Assembly (NCBI GenBank): GCA_964505785.1
Contig: CAZDJZ010000001.1
Span: 325,618 to 389,617 of the forward strand
DNA from: CAYRTV01 sp964505785
GTDB lineage: Bacteria > Acidobacteriota > Aminicenantia > Aminicenantales > Aminicenantaceae
Length of the DNA: 64,000 nucleotides
Direction: 5' to 3'
The notes under the pieces are model-generated. The model ran no database searches and had not been told where the DNA came from. It saw only the letters and a list, made by a program, of their open reading frames with translations. Shown in pieces: positions 35,661 to 44,116 of the stretch. A program made the position numbers and the translations under genes. Within the stretch, counting starts at the first letter, position 1. Every line of letters begins with the position of its first letter.

Positions 35661-36156
35661 AACTGTTGCAGCAATAGGAATATTGGCCGGATGTGTCTTG
35701 GTGTTTTCGTTCGGTCAGGATAAAGGCTCCGGCCGGGAAAAAGAAAAACTCCTGCATACCGAACTCTTAAAGTTTGAACGGCCTCCCCTGAAAAAATCTT
35801 TAAGGAATATTTTCACTCCATTTCAAGGCAAAAGAGGGGACCGCATTCCCGGAGAAAAACCGGGCGGCTCCGAAAGAGTGCCGGGTGATACCGGCACGCA
35901 GCCGGAAGAAGAAGGAAGTCCAGGTGCAGAGAATTCATCTTCATCCTTACCCCGTATCGATTTGAAATATATTGGATATGTGGGGAATGAGGAAAGGAAA
36001 GTGGCCTTAATTTTCCGGGGAGGAGAAGCGCTGGCTGTTAAAAGGCGGGAAATTCTTCCTGATGGAGTGAAAATCATCCGCATTTCCAGTGAAGAGGTGG
36101 AAGTTGAATTGCCGGGAGGGGAAAACATCAAGTTTTCTCTTGAGGGAGAAAAATAA
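35650..36156 (+). CDS. PilP/GspC-like secretin-contact protein
   Basis: Predicted periplasmic protein of 168 residues. An N-terminal hydrophobic segment (about 5-22) acts as a signal or anchor; a low-complexity Pro/Gly/Glu-rich linker covers about 55-98; the C-terminal domain from about 99 (LPRIDLKYIGYVGNEERKVA) has the beta-strand pattern of the HR/PilP domain that binds the secretin N-domain. The call comes from this pattern and from its place between PilO and the secretin. The start overlaps pilO by 11 nt and its stop overlaps the secretin start (TAATG). Confidence 0.7.
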   Translation: MHCKTVAAIGILAGCVLVFSFGQDKGSGREKEKLLHTELLKFERPPLKKSLRNIFTPFQGKRGDRIPGEKPGGSERVPGDTGTQPEEEGSPGAENSSSSLPRIDLKYIGYVGNEERKVALIFRGGEALAVKRREILPDGVKIIRISSEEVEVELPGGENIKFSLEGEK

Positions 36157-38390
36157 TGAAAAAAACTGTAATCATATCGTTGATGCTGATATTTATTGTG
36201 GGCTGCTCCTCGTTTAACCGCAGTTATAAATTGGCGACCGATGCCGCCGTGAATAAGGATTGGGAAAAGGCCATTGAGTATTACGAACATGCGATTCTTC
36301 AGGACCCGGATAATACCGTTTACCGGCTGGCTTTATTCAGGGCAAAAACGGCGGCCAGGAATAAACATCTCAGCCGGGCCCGCCGAATGGCAGCACAGTC
36401 ACGAAAGGAAGAGGCCCTGGAGGAATATCAAAAAGCCCTTTCTTATGATCCGGAAAATGCTTTGCTGATGAAAGAAATCAAGCAGTTTCACCAAGAGCCA
36501 AAAGAAGCTTTGACTCAAGAAGAGGATATATATGAGTCCCCGCTTAAGCTTAACGTCGGGCAGGAAGAAATTGTGCTGAAATTCACACGTGAAGTCAGCC
36601 TTCGTTCCATTTTTTTGGCATTGGGGAAATATGCAGGGGTCAATATTATTTTTGATTCCCAGTTTCGGGATGAGCCCTTTTCGGTTGATTTTTCCGGGAT
36701 GAGTTTTTTACAGGCTCTTCATACCCTATGTGTGGCCACACAGAATTTTTACCGGATACTTGATGAAAAAACCGCCATGATCATTCCCGACAGTCCTCAA
36801 AACCGGAGCCGTTACGAAATAACAGCGATGAAAACCTATTATCTCTCGCATATCGATTCCCAGGAGCTGCAAGCACGTTTAACTCAGCTTTTACGGACGC
36901 CTTCAACAGTTCCGCAATTGACCGTGGATAAGGTGTTGAACTCCGTTACCGTTAAAGGGACGCCTGAGACACTGCGGCAGGCCGATGACCTGATCCGCTC
37001 CTGGGATAAGCCCCGGGGAGAAGTCCTGCTCGATTTGGAGATCATGGAAGTATCCCGGAGAAAGATGAAGCAAATCGGGTTGGATTTTGATTCTTATTTC
37101 ATTGGAGGCCGATACGGGGCCGCAGCCGCCGGGGATGACGGGGATGAAGGTGGCGAAGGCGGAAGTTCCGATACAAGCACCGGCGGTGATTCCGGATGGA
37201 TTGATTTCAATAAGATCAACTTGGGTCAAACCGGGAATTATCAATTAAGCCTTCCGGTCGGATTTCTTCGTTTTCTGGAATCTGATGCTGATACCAAGAT
37301 TATCGCACAGCCCCGGCTTCGTGGAATCGAAGGCGAAAAGATGGAATATTTGGTAGGGGATGAAGTTCCTATTCCACAAACAACCTTTTCCCCGATTGCA
37401 GCCGGCGGAGTCAGCACTCAGCCGATCACCTCATTTCAGTATAAACCCGTGGGGATTGAAATGTATATAACGCCCAGAATTCATTTTGACGGTGAGGTAA
37501 CGCTGGAAATGGAATTGAAGATCAAGGCCCTCGGCGGATCAGGATACGGGGACCTGCCTATTATCACAACAAGGGAAGTGAAGAATATCATCCGGCTGAA
37601 GGAAGGGGAAACAAATCTTTTGGGCGGACTGTTGAAAGATGAAGAGCGGAAAACCTTGAAAGGCATCGCGGGAATTAAGCATATCCCGCTGCTGGGGAGC
37701 CTTTTTTCCAATACGGATTCGGAAGTGCAGCAGACGGATGTGGTCATGACCGTCACGCCTTACATTTTACAGGGGAAATCCTTGGAAGAATCCGACTTGC
37801 GCCCCATTTGGATGAATATGGAAAGTGCAGCCGGCGGTTCTAAGGGGGGAGGCGGCCGTCCTGATAGCCCCGAAATGATTTATCCGGGAAGAGAATTTGA
37901 AAGGCCGCCCGGCCGGAGGGATGATCCGAGTCTGCCGCCGGGAATGGAACAAGAGGAGGAGATGGAAACCGGCCCGGATGAACTGGTCTTAAGCCCGCCT
38001 TCGTATCAGGGGCCGGCAAACCGGAACCTGAGGATGTATGTGAATTTCCGGAGCGGTGAGGATATCCAAAATTTTTCCATGACTTTGGCCTACGACCCGC
38101 AGCTCCTGGAATTGGAAAATGTGCAGAGAGGAGATATTGTCCAGCAGCTAGGAGAGAATCCTTCTATAATGGAGAATATTGATAATGCCGCCGGCGTCTT
38201 CAACTTCGGATTCTCCAGCTCTCAGATGAATGCCGGAGTCAGTGGCTCAGGACGGCTGGTAACATTTGTTTTTAAGCCTTTGGCAGCCGGAGAAACCACT
38301 GTCTCAATTCTTAATTCCAGCGCGACCAGTGCTTCAGGAAGCAGCATCACTTTTACCACAAACAACAGCCAGATCATTATACGCGAGTAG
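36156..38390 (+). CDS. Outer-membrane secretin lipoprotein with TPR and cohesin-like domains
   Basis: Forms the outer-membrane channel for the pilus or secreted substrates. The 744 residues begin with a lipoprotein signal (lipobox ending at Cys17) and TPR-like helices (about 25-105). Next come a short secretin/TonB N-domain (about 138-205), a secretin N-domain (about 220-285), the beta-barrel secretin domain (about 285-545, with VGDEVPIPQTTFSPIAAG and LLGGLLKDEERKTLKGIAGI), and a Pro/Gly-rich linker. A C-terminal cohesin-like beta-sandwich follows (about 625-744, MTLAYDPQLLELENVQRGD). The cohesin part is not present in canonical PilQ/GspD. It ends the operon. Confidence 0.93.
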   Translation: MKKTVIISLMLIFIVGCSSFNRSYKLATDAAVNKDWEKAIEYYEHAILQDPDNTVYRLALFRAKTAARNKHLSRARRMAAQSRKEEALEEYQKALSYDPENALLMKEIKQFHQEPKEALTQEEDIYESPLKLNVGQEEIVLKFTREVSLRSIFLALGKYAGVNIIFDSQFRDEPFSVDFSGMSFLQALHTLCVATQNFYRILDEKTAMIIPDSPQNRSRYEITAMKTYYLSHIDSQELQARLTQLLRTPSTVPQLTVDKVLNSVTVKGTPETLRQADDLIRSWDKPRGEVLLDLEIMEVSRRKMKQIGLDFDSYFIGGRYGAAAAGDDGDEGGEGGSSDTSTGGDSGWIDFNKINLGQTGNYQLSLPVGFLRFLESDADTKIIAQPRLRGIEGEKMEYLVGDEVPIPQTTFSPIAAGGVSTQPITSFQYKPVGIEMYITPRIHFDGEVTLEMELKIKALGGSGYGDLPIITTREVKNIIRLKEGETNLLGGLLKDEERKTLKGIAGIKHIPLLGSLFSNTDSEVQQTDVVMTVTPYILQGKSLEESDLRPIWMNMESAAGGSKGGGGRPDSPEMIYPGREFERPPGRRDDPSLPPGMEQEEEMETGPDELVLSPPSYQGPANRNLRMYVNFRSGEDIQNFSMTLAYDPQLLELENVQRGDIVQQLGENPSIMENIDNAAGVFNFGFSSSQMNAGVSGSGRLVTFVFKPLAAGETTVSILNSSATSASGSSITFTTNNSQIIIRE

Positions 38391-38421
38391 TCTGCGCTAT
38401 TCCTTAGAAAAAGACTCGTCA

Positions 38422-38464
38422 GGGTCTTCCTGAGCGAAGCGGAGGATCTCATTCTGCCTCGCTT
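38422..38464. repeat. Decayed dispersed intergenic repeat (GAGCGAAGCG type)
   Basis: CTTCCTGAGCGAAGCGGAGG then GATCTCATTCTG. Related to the decayed copy at 8051-8089; located between the convergent secretin and C69 peptidase genes. Confidence 0.4.
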
Positions 38465-38579
38465 GATCAAATGTCAGCGTCTTCATATAAAAACCGTTTC
38501 CCCATGGCAATGGATAAGGGCCGTATCCCGCCGCTGCGCGTCTGTCTCCAGCGAGGACATCCGGCAGTGCGATATGGGT

Positions 38580-38601
38580 TCAGATTTGAGTTTTGAGATT
38601 A
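38580..38601. repeat. Short heptamer tract (TCAGATT TGAGTTT TGAGATT)
   Basis: Three degenerate 7-nt units in register at the 3' side of the C69 peptidase gene. Confidence 0.5.
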
Positions 38602-40326
38602 TTTTTTCTGCAGCTCCTCATTCGATTTCAAGTTATTATATTCTATTAAAAGTTTAAGCCACCAATCCGGATATTCCAGGGCTTTGCGCCTGCGGTTTTC
38701 GCTGTCATATATCCAGAGATGATTGTATTTGACCAGCAGGTTATTTCCCAGTTCCCACCAGGCATCAATAACCCGTTCGGCATTGCCGACACAGTAATCG
38801 GTTAAAAAACGGGATGCTTTTTCCGGGTCCTGCTGGTAAAGATTCTTGGCCAATTCATCTACTTGCGGCGTGCGCTCAATAGCGGATTGCTCCCATTTTA
38901 CCTGGGCCGCCCGCACATCCTTGATGGCGTGGGAATATACGACCTGTGTGTGAAAATCAACATAATCAAAGGCCCAGCGTGCGGAATCGCGGTTGAACTT
39001 CCAGTGATCGCCGATTTCAAATGAGTGGGGAATTTCTGTTATTCCGGAATACAGCGGCATAAAACAAGAAGTATCCTGGGCGCCGAATGCCAGCCAGACT
39101 AAGCCGCCGACCGGGTTGGGAAGCCAGTCGCGGGCTTGGGTGACGGTGACATATTCGGCCCGGTTGACACCGATAATACGGGCCGTATTGTATCTCTTTC
39201 CATCCAGTTCAAAACCGTAAGGAAGCCGGTTGGGATTGGCAAAGGGTCCGCCCTGCACTCCGGAGGCCGGGTCAAAGGGAGTCCCTTCGAATTGGTCCCG
39301 GGTTATTGTCATCACATCATGCACGGACAGTTTCTTGTCGGGTTTGATAGAAAAAGGAAACTCCATATTCGATTGCGCGGGGCTGAATTTCCGGGATGGT
39401 GCAACCAGGTCATAAAAACGCCACATTCTCGCTCGGGAACCCTGGCTTTCGGCGGCGCTGGTCTCACTGGGAGAATAGGCTTTTTTCCAGTTGAACGTTT
39501 CCCCGCTGTCCGGATCATAGAAGCCCTGGTCCTTCGCAAACGAAAGGACATTGGGTGAAGCCATAAATTGATCCGGGTTGTCCAGGTTGATTTCACCTAT
39601 CCGGGATTCATTGGGGCATACGCTTACATGATCGTCGGGAACCCGCTGTGCGCACCAGACGGCTCCGGGTTTCCCGCTTTCCGGTGTCCATAACGGGCCC
39701 ACCGGCATGATTTCAAAGATCCAGACTTCATTGGGATCGGAAACCGCCAGCATTTCGCCTGAATCGGTATGTCCATAGCCGTGGGCTTCGGCCAGTTTTC
39801 CCATGATTTTGATCGCCTCCCGGGCGGTGGAAGCCCGCTCCATGGCGATTAGAGTCAGCATGGTGATGTCGAATTTGGCGGAAGGGGTGGGATTTTCCAT
39901 TTTATCCCGGCAGCCGATGGTGGATTCTCCGAATGCCACTTGCTGGTCGTTCATATAACCGAACATTCCATGGATATAAGCATGCGTGTGAGGGACCTCG
40001 GGGATTTCCAGTCCGGTGAAATCATTTTTATAGATCTCCCATTTCAAACCCTGACTGGGAGGCCAGGTGTGGAACTGGTTGATATGATAAATTTTGCGTT
40101 TGGCTCCGGGCTCATGGTCGGCGGCCGGAACAAGGCGGAAGGTCCAGTCGCATACCCCGCAATCGCAGGTATGAGTGGTCATAACCGAGCCGTCCGCTGA
40201 AGCGTTCTTGCCTACGATAACCACGGTGCATTTATCCATATCCGGATAACGGACCGTTTCCGCTGCTGTCATCCCGGCGGTTAAAGCCAGGACGATGCAT
40301 AATGCCAATGAGATTTTACGTATCAA
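38599..40326 (-). CDS. Exported C69-family dipeptidase
   Basis: Predicted secreted dipeptidase of peptidase family C69 (Ntn-hydrolase fold). The 575 residues begin with a signal peptide (about 1-22). The family start of the mature domain, KCTVVIVGKNASADGS, contains the nucleophile candidate Cys33. A run of Cys residues (THTCDCGVCDW) follows, then FGESTIGC and the GHTDSGEMLAVSDPNEVWIFEI block. I chose the TTG at 40326 because AAAGGAGG lies 5-6 nt upstream; an ATG at 40362 has no ribosome-binding site and would disrupt the signal peptide. It probably supplies amino acids from peptides. Confidence 0.9.
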   Translation of the reverse strand: MIRKISLALCIVLALTAGMTAAETVRYPDMDKCTVVIVGKNASADGSVMTTHTCDCGVCDWTFRLVPAADHEPGAKRKIYHINQFHTWPPSQGLKWEIYKNDFTGLEIPEVPHTHAYIHGMFGYMNDQQVAFGESTIGCRDKMENPTPSAKFDITMLTLIAMERASTAREAIKIMGKLAEAHGYGHTDSGEMLAVSDPNEVWIFEIMPVGPLWTPESGKPGAVWCAQRVPDDHVSVCPNESRIGEINLDNPDQFMASPNVLSFAKDQGFYDPDSGETFNWKKAYSPSETSAAESQGSRARMWRFYDLVAPSRKFSPAQSNMEFPFSIKPDKKLSVHDVMTITRDQFEGTPFDPASGVQGGPFANPNRLPYGFELDGKRYNTARIIGVNRAEYVTVTQARDWLPNPVGGLVWLAFGAQDTSCFMPLYSGITEIPHSFEIGDHWKFNRDSARWAFDYVDFHTQVVYSHAIKDVRAAQVKWEQSAIERTPQVDELAKNLYQQDPEKASRFLTDYCVGNAERVIDAWWELGNNLLVKYNHLWIYDSENRRRKALEYPDWWLKLLIEYNNLKSNEELQKK

Positions 40327-40433
40327 TGTATTCCTCCTTTTTGGTTTAAAAAGAGCCTCCATCCTGTTCCGCAGGCCCGTCAGATAAATTTATACATGGG
40401 TCAGATATATGTGTCAATGAAAAGGTCTGTCCA

Positions 40434-41795
40434 TTATTCTCTTTTGACTTCAATTTTCATAACCGTGGCGGTCTTATCCGTGACGCGGAAGTCGTGGGCG
40501 GCCGGCAAGCCTGTAACCCAGATGATTCTTTGTCCGGATAAAAAAACCGGAAACCGGTCCCGCTCGTCAGGAGGAACATCGCGGGTTCGAAAGATTTCTT
40601 TGAGCTTTTTCCGCCCAGGAGCGCCCAGCGGGCGGTAGCGGTCTCCGGGATATCGGTTTCTGACCTGCAGCGGCAGCACAATTTTATCTGCATCCAGGCA
40701 GACCTGGGTCCGGTCATTGAAATCCAGCTGTTCATCTCCGGGATTCGGGATTGTGTTCAGATGAAAGGTCCATTCAGCCTCCGGCACGTGCAGGGGAGAC
40801 TCTCCGTTCCAAATCACATTATAGGGAGCGTGATCTTTCTCCGCGGCCCGGGTGATATAGCCCCGGATGTTTTTTAAAATCAAGTTTTTTTCCAAGGGAA
40901 ATGATTGATCCTTCTTCAGCTCCAGGCAGCGTTCGATGTCTTTAAATGTCAGTCCGGCGGTATCGCCTCGCATCCGGCGCAGAAATTCGCGGACTACCCG
41001 GCGGCGGAGGGCCTGAGGCATGCGGTCCAGTCCGTCTTTTTTTAAGGCCGGCCGGCCTAGAAATTGGGTTTCGGCGGCTGCATAGGAGGTTTGAGCAATG
41101 TCCCGGATGAAATCGTCCTCCTCGCGGATAATATCCGCATGCTTTCCCAATCTTTCCGGAATATTGGAGTGAATTTGTTCCATCAAAAAGGGAAGAATAC
41201 GGTGCCGGATCCGGCTGCGGAGAAAACGGGGATCAACATTGGTCTCATCCACCCGGTATTCCAGATTCCTTGTTTTTAAATAAACCAGGATGTCTTCCCG
41301 CCCGATTTCAATCAGAGGACGGATGATCTTGCCCCTGTGCGGCCGGATACCGCCCATTCCGCCCGGCCCGGTTCCCCGGAAAAGATGCATCAATACGGTT
41401 TCCGCCTGATCATTCAAGGTATGCCCGAGAGCGATACGCTTAGAGTGGGTGCCGGCTGCTGTTGCCTCCAAAAAAGCATACCTGCGGATTCGGCCGGCTT
41501 CTTCCAAATTCAATTTATTGTTTTTGGCATAGTCCCGAATATCTTCACGCCTTGATTCAAAAGGAAGTGAAAACCGGCGGGCCAAATTCCGGGTGAACTC
41601 TTCGTCCACATCCGCATTTGCCCGTAGCTTATGGTTGAAGTGTGCCACGGTTAATTTCAGGCCCCAATCCAAGTCGATAAGCAATTGCAGAAGTGCGACC
41701 GAATCCGGGCCCCCGGAGCAAGCTGCCACAATTTTCTCTCCCCGGTTTAAAAGCCGGTGCCGGCGGATGGTCTGTTTAAACTGAGGAAGAAGCAT
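40434..41795 (-). CDS. tilS: tRNA(Ile)-lysidine synthase TilS
   Basis: Converts C34 of tRNA-Ile(CAU) to lysidine so that it reads AUA. The 453-residue protein has the PP-loop SGGPDS at 27-32, the family blocks HFNHKLRANADVDEEF and LGHTLNDQAETVLMHLFRGTG, substrate-binding helices, and the TilS C-terminal domains. The ATG at 41795 is preferred: an extended -10 element TGC-TATAAT lies only 9 nt upstream, so no earlier start could be used from it. No Shine-Dalgarno is visible, pointing to a leaderless or nearly leaderless mRNA. It is encoded just downstream of a tRNA gene with a CAU anticodon. Confidence 0.94.
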   Translation of the reverse strand: MLLPQFKQTIRRHRLLNRGEKIVAACSGGPDSVALLQLLIDLDWGLKLTVAHFNHKLRANADVDEEFTRNLARRFSLPFESRREDIRDYAKNNKLNLEEAGRIRRYAFLEATAAGTHSKRIALGHTLNDQAETVLMHLFRGTGPGGMGGIRPHRGKIIRPLIEIGREDILVYLKTRNLEYRVDETNVDPRFLRSRIRHRILPFLMEQIHSNIPERLGKHADIIREEDDFIRDIAQTSYAAAETQFLGRPALKKDGLDRMPQALRRRVVREFLRRMRGDTAGLTFKDIERCLELKKDQSFPLEKNLILKNIRGYITRAAEKDHAPYNVIWNGESPLHVPEAEWTFHLNTIPNPGDEQLDFNDRTQVCLDADKIVLPLQVRNRYPGDRYRPLGAPGRKKLKEIFRTRDVPPDERDRFPVFLSGQRIIWVTGLPAAHDFRVTDKTATVMKIEVKRE

Positions 41796-41804
41796 AGTAT
41801 TTGA

Positions 41805-41813
41805 ATTATAGCA
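41805..41813 (-). promoter_or_regulatory. Extended -10 promoter of tilS
   Basis: Minus strand TGC-TATAAT (41813 to 41805), with the tilS ATG 9 nt beyond. Predicted leader of about 2-3 nt. Confidence 0.7.
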
Positions 41814-41841
41814 GATTTGGGAAAAGGGTGAATAGAAAACA

Positions 41842-41876
41842 GTAAAAAGCAAAAAGGGAAAAGTGAAAAGTTATTT
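41842..41876. repeat. Heptanucleotide tract (GNNAAAA)
   Basis: Units GTAAAAA, GCAAAAA, GGGAAAA, GTGAAAA in exact 7-nt register, then GTTATTT. The same unit occurs at 57100-57134. Confidence 0.8.
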
Positions 41877-41953
41877 TAAACGGGAATGACATCGGGCACC
41901 GAATCAAAGCAACCCTAATAATGCGAACGAAGCGGGCTGAAAGAGACAAATAA

Positions 41954-42027
41954 TGGCGGTGGAGGGATTCGAACCCCCGACGCTACGGATATGAGCCGTA
42001 TGCTCTAACCAACTGAGCTACACCGCC
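41954..42027 (-). tRNA. tRNA-Met (CAT anticodon, elongator type)
   Basis: A complete 74-nt cloverleaf on the minus strand: acceptor GGCGGTG pairing with CACCGCC and discriminator A, D-arm AGCTCAGTTGGTTAGAGC, anticodon loop CTCATAT closed by TACGG/CCGTA, and T-arm with GGTTCGAATCC. The anticodon (41991-41993 in plus coordinates) is CAT. The 3' CCA is not encoded. Acceptor and D-arm match bacterial elongator Met tRNAs. A tRNA-Ile2 (CAU modified by TilS) is the alternative, and the adjacent tilS makes that worth checking. Confidence 0.93.
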
Positions 42028-42050
42028 GAAACGATTTTTTTCAGAGGTCA

Positions 42051-42079
42051 AGTATAGTCAGATTGAGCATTAAAGTCAA
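42051..42079 (-). promoter_or_regulatory. Strong sigma-70 promoter of the tRNA gene
   Basis: Minus strand TTGACT (42079-42074), 17-bp spacer, TATACT (42056-42051), predicted start about 17 nt before the mature tRNA 5' end. Confidence 0.85.
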
Positions 42080-42093
42080 TGATATTGCGTTCG

Positions 42094-42133
42094 CGAAACG
42101 CAAAACGCCTAAAACCGGTGAATGGTGAATGGA
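42094..42133. repeat. Heptanucleotide tract (CAAAACG / GGTGAAT)
   Basis: CGAAACG, CAAAACG, CCTAAAA, then GGTGAAT twice and GG. Shares a block with 23081-23121; its TGGTGAA unit is the complement of units at 21042-21076. Confidence 0.7.
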
Positions 42134-42224
42134 AAGGGGAAGTCTTTGCGGCCGCTCGCAATAACGAGAGCCCGCTGCTCTCAGGATAACAGCTGCACTG
42201 TCATTTTCGAACTAATAATCCAGG

Positions 42225-44114
42225 TCAGGATAAATACTGCCGTTTCCAAATAGAAAACACCAGCAGGGCCCACAGCTGATGGCTGTTGTTTCTGGACCCA
42301 TCGAGATGGGTGCGGATCAGATTGTCCACTTCGGCGGGCCGGAAAAAGCCGCCCTGCCGAATCTTTTCCGAATGTAATTCATCCAGCATCAGCTCCTTTA
42401 AATCCTGCCGAAGCCAGTGCTTGATGGGAATACTGAAACCTTCTTTTTTCCGGTAAATATTTTCCCGGGGTAAAAGGCGCTCCATCGTTTTTTTTAGAAA
42501 CCATTTTGTTGTCAAGCCTTTCACCTTGTACTTTCCGGGAAGCCGAAACATGAATTCAACCACTTTGTGATCGAGAAGCGGGACCCGGGTTTCCAGGGAT
42601 GCCGCCATGCTCATCCGGTCGACTTTAACCAGAATGTCATCGGGCATGTAGGTATTCAGGTCCAAGTACAGCTCCCCATTTTGAGGATCGAAGTCCATTG
42701 CTTTTTGAAAATGCGCGGAAAAAGGCGGGATTCGATATAAGGGGCCGGCTCCATTCAGGGCTTCGCAAAAATCCGGTGTATAGAGGCGTTCCTTTGATTC
42801 TGGTGAGAGGAATGTCATCCAGCGGAAATGGCGCAGCCGGGGATCGAGCTCCAAGCCCTGGCCGTAGCGTTGAAGTTTATTCCAGGCCCCTTTTTTTTTG
42901 GGGGACGGAGGCATAAGCCGGCTGATAAACGGAAGCATTTTATTGACGGGAAACAGCCAGGGCGAACGGGCCAGTTTTTGGGCCTGGTAATGCTCATAGC
43001 CCCCGCAGACTTCATCTCCGCCGTCTCCGGAAAGAATCACCTTGACATGCTCACGGGCCATTCGGGATACCAGATAGGTGGGAAACACGGAAAAATCACC
43101 GAGCGGTTCATCAAGATGACGGATAAGTTTTTCGGTCAGGCTCAGCGCATCAGGGCGAATAATGAATTCTTCATGCCCTGTGTCAAATCTGCGGGCTATC
43201 CGGCGGGCATGATCCAGCTCATTGTAAGTGCTGTCCTCGAATCCTATAGAAAATGTCTTGAGAGGCGAAGCGCCCGCTTCCCGCATCAAGCCTACAATTG
43301 CGGAGGAATCGATGCCTCCGCTCAGAAAGGCACCCAGGGGGACATCACTAAGCAGCCTCATTCTCACCGATTCTTTTAATAATTCATAAAATTCATCCTG
43401 AAGAGAGTCAAGCGAAGCCTGAGAGCCCGTATGTTGGGGAGAGATCTCCCAATACCTGTGAATATCCATCTTTCCCCGGCTATACTCAAGAAAACATCCT
43501 CCCGGGAGTTTTTGGATGTTTGCAAAAATTGAATAAGGGGCGGGAATATATTCCAGCGTAAGGAAAAAATCCAGGGCCCGGGGGTTGATTTGCCGGGATA
43601 TCCCCGGGTAGGCCAAGATGGTCTTAATTTCGGAGCCGAATACTAATGATTGATCCGGCAGCCGGGTATAATAGAGCGGTTTAATTCCCAATCGGTCACG
43701 GAATATAAAAAGGCTTTTGGCCTGTTTATCCCAGATGGCGGCTGCGAACATGCCCCGCAGTTTTTTAACCATGTCCGGCCCCCATTCTTCATAAGCGTGA
43801 AGGATGGTTTCCGTGTCGGTCCGGGTTTTAAACCGGTGTCCCCGGCCGGCCAGTTCGCGTTTTAATTCAGGGAAATTGTATACTTCTCCATTATAGGCGA
43901 TCCAGATGGTTTCCGTTTCATTGGAAATAGGCTGATGTCCGGTCTCCAGATCGATAATACTCAGCCGTCTTGCTCCTAAAGCTGCTCCAGGCCCGTTAAA
44001 GAGGCCCTGGTCATCCGGGCCCCGGTGAATGATGGTCCGGCACATGGCATCCAGGCATTCGAAGCCGGTTTCCGCCCTGGGATCGGGAAAGGCGAACCCG
44101 CAGATACCGCACAT
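42225..44114 (-). CDS. asnB: Asparagine synthetase (glutamine-hydrolysing)
   Basis: Amidates aspartate, or a related carboxylate in surface-glycan synthesis, using glutamine and ATP. The 629-residue protein starts MCGICGFAF, placing the glutaminase nucleophile Cys at residue 2. The class-II amidotransferase domain covers about 1-200, and the synthetase domain has the PP-loop SGGIDSSAIVGLM near residue 260. The ATG at 44114 is chosen because the N-terminal Cys must follow Met; a frame to 44129 would mask it. It starts 2 nt after the stop of the membrane glycosyltransferase gene. Confidence 0.94.
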   Translation of the reverse strand: MCGICGFAFPDPRAETGFECLDAMCRTIIHRGPDDQGLFNGPGAALGARRLSIIDLETGHQPISNETETIWIAYNGEVYNFPELKRELAGRGHRFKTRTDTETILHAYEEWGPDMVKKLRGMFAAAIWDKQAKSLFIFRDRLGIKPLYYTRLPDQSLVFGSEIKTILAYPGISRQINPRALDFFLTLEYIPAPYSIFANIQKLPGGCFLEYSRGKMDIHRYWEISPQHTGSQASLDSLQDEFYELLKESVRMRLLSDVPLGAFLSGGIDSSAIVGLMREAGASPLKTFSIGFEDSTYNELDHARRIARRFDTGHEEFIIRPDALSLTEKLIRHLDEPLGDFSVFPTYLVSRMAREHVKVILSGDGGDEVCGGYEHYQAQKLARSPWLFPVNKMLPFISRLMPPSPKKKGAWNKLQRYGQGLELDPRLRHFRWMTFLSPESKERLYTPDFCEALNGAGPLYRIPPFSAHFQKAMDFDPQNGELYLDLNTYMPDDILVKVDRMSMAASLETRVPLLDHKVVEFMFRLPGKYKVKGLTTKWFLKKTMERLLPRENIYRKKEGFSIPIKHWLRQDLKELMLDELHSEKIRQGGFFRPAEVDNLIRTHLDGSRNNSHQLWALLVFSIWKRQYLS

Positions 44115-44116
44115 GG

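Noticed and set aside
40327..40362. ATG at 40362 as start of the C69 dipeptidase
   Set aside because: It lacks a ribosome-binding site and would place a perfect AAAGGAGG inside the gene; the TTG at 40326 begins the signal peptide.
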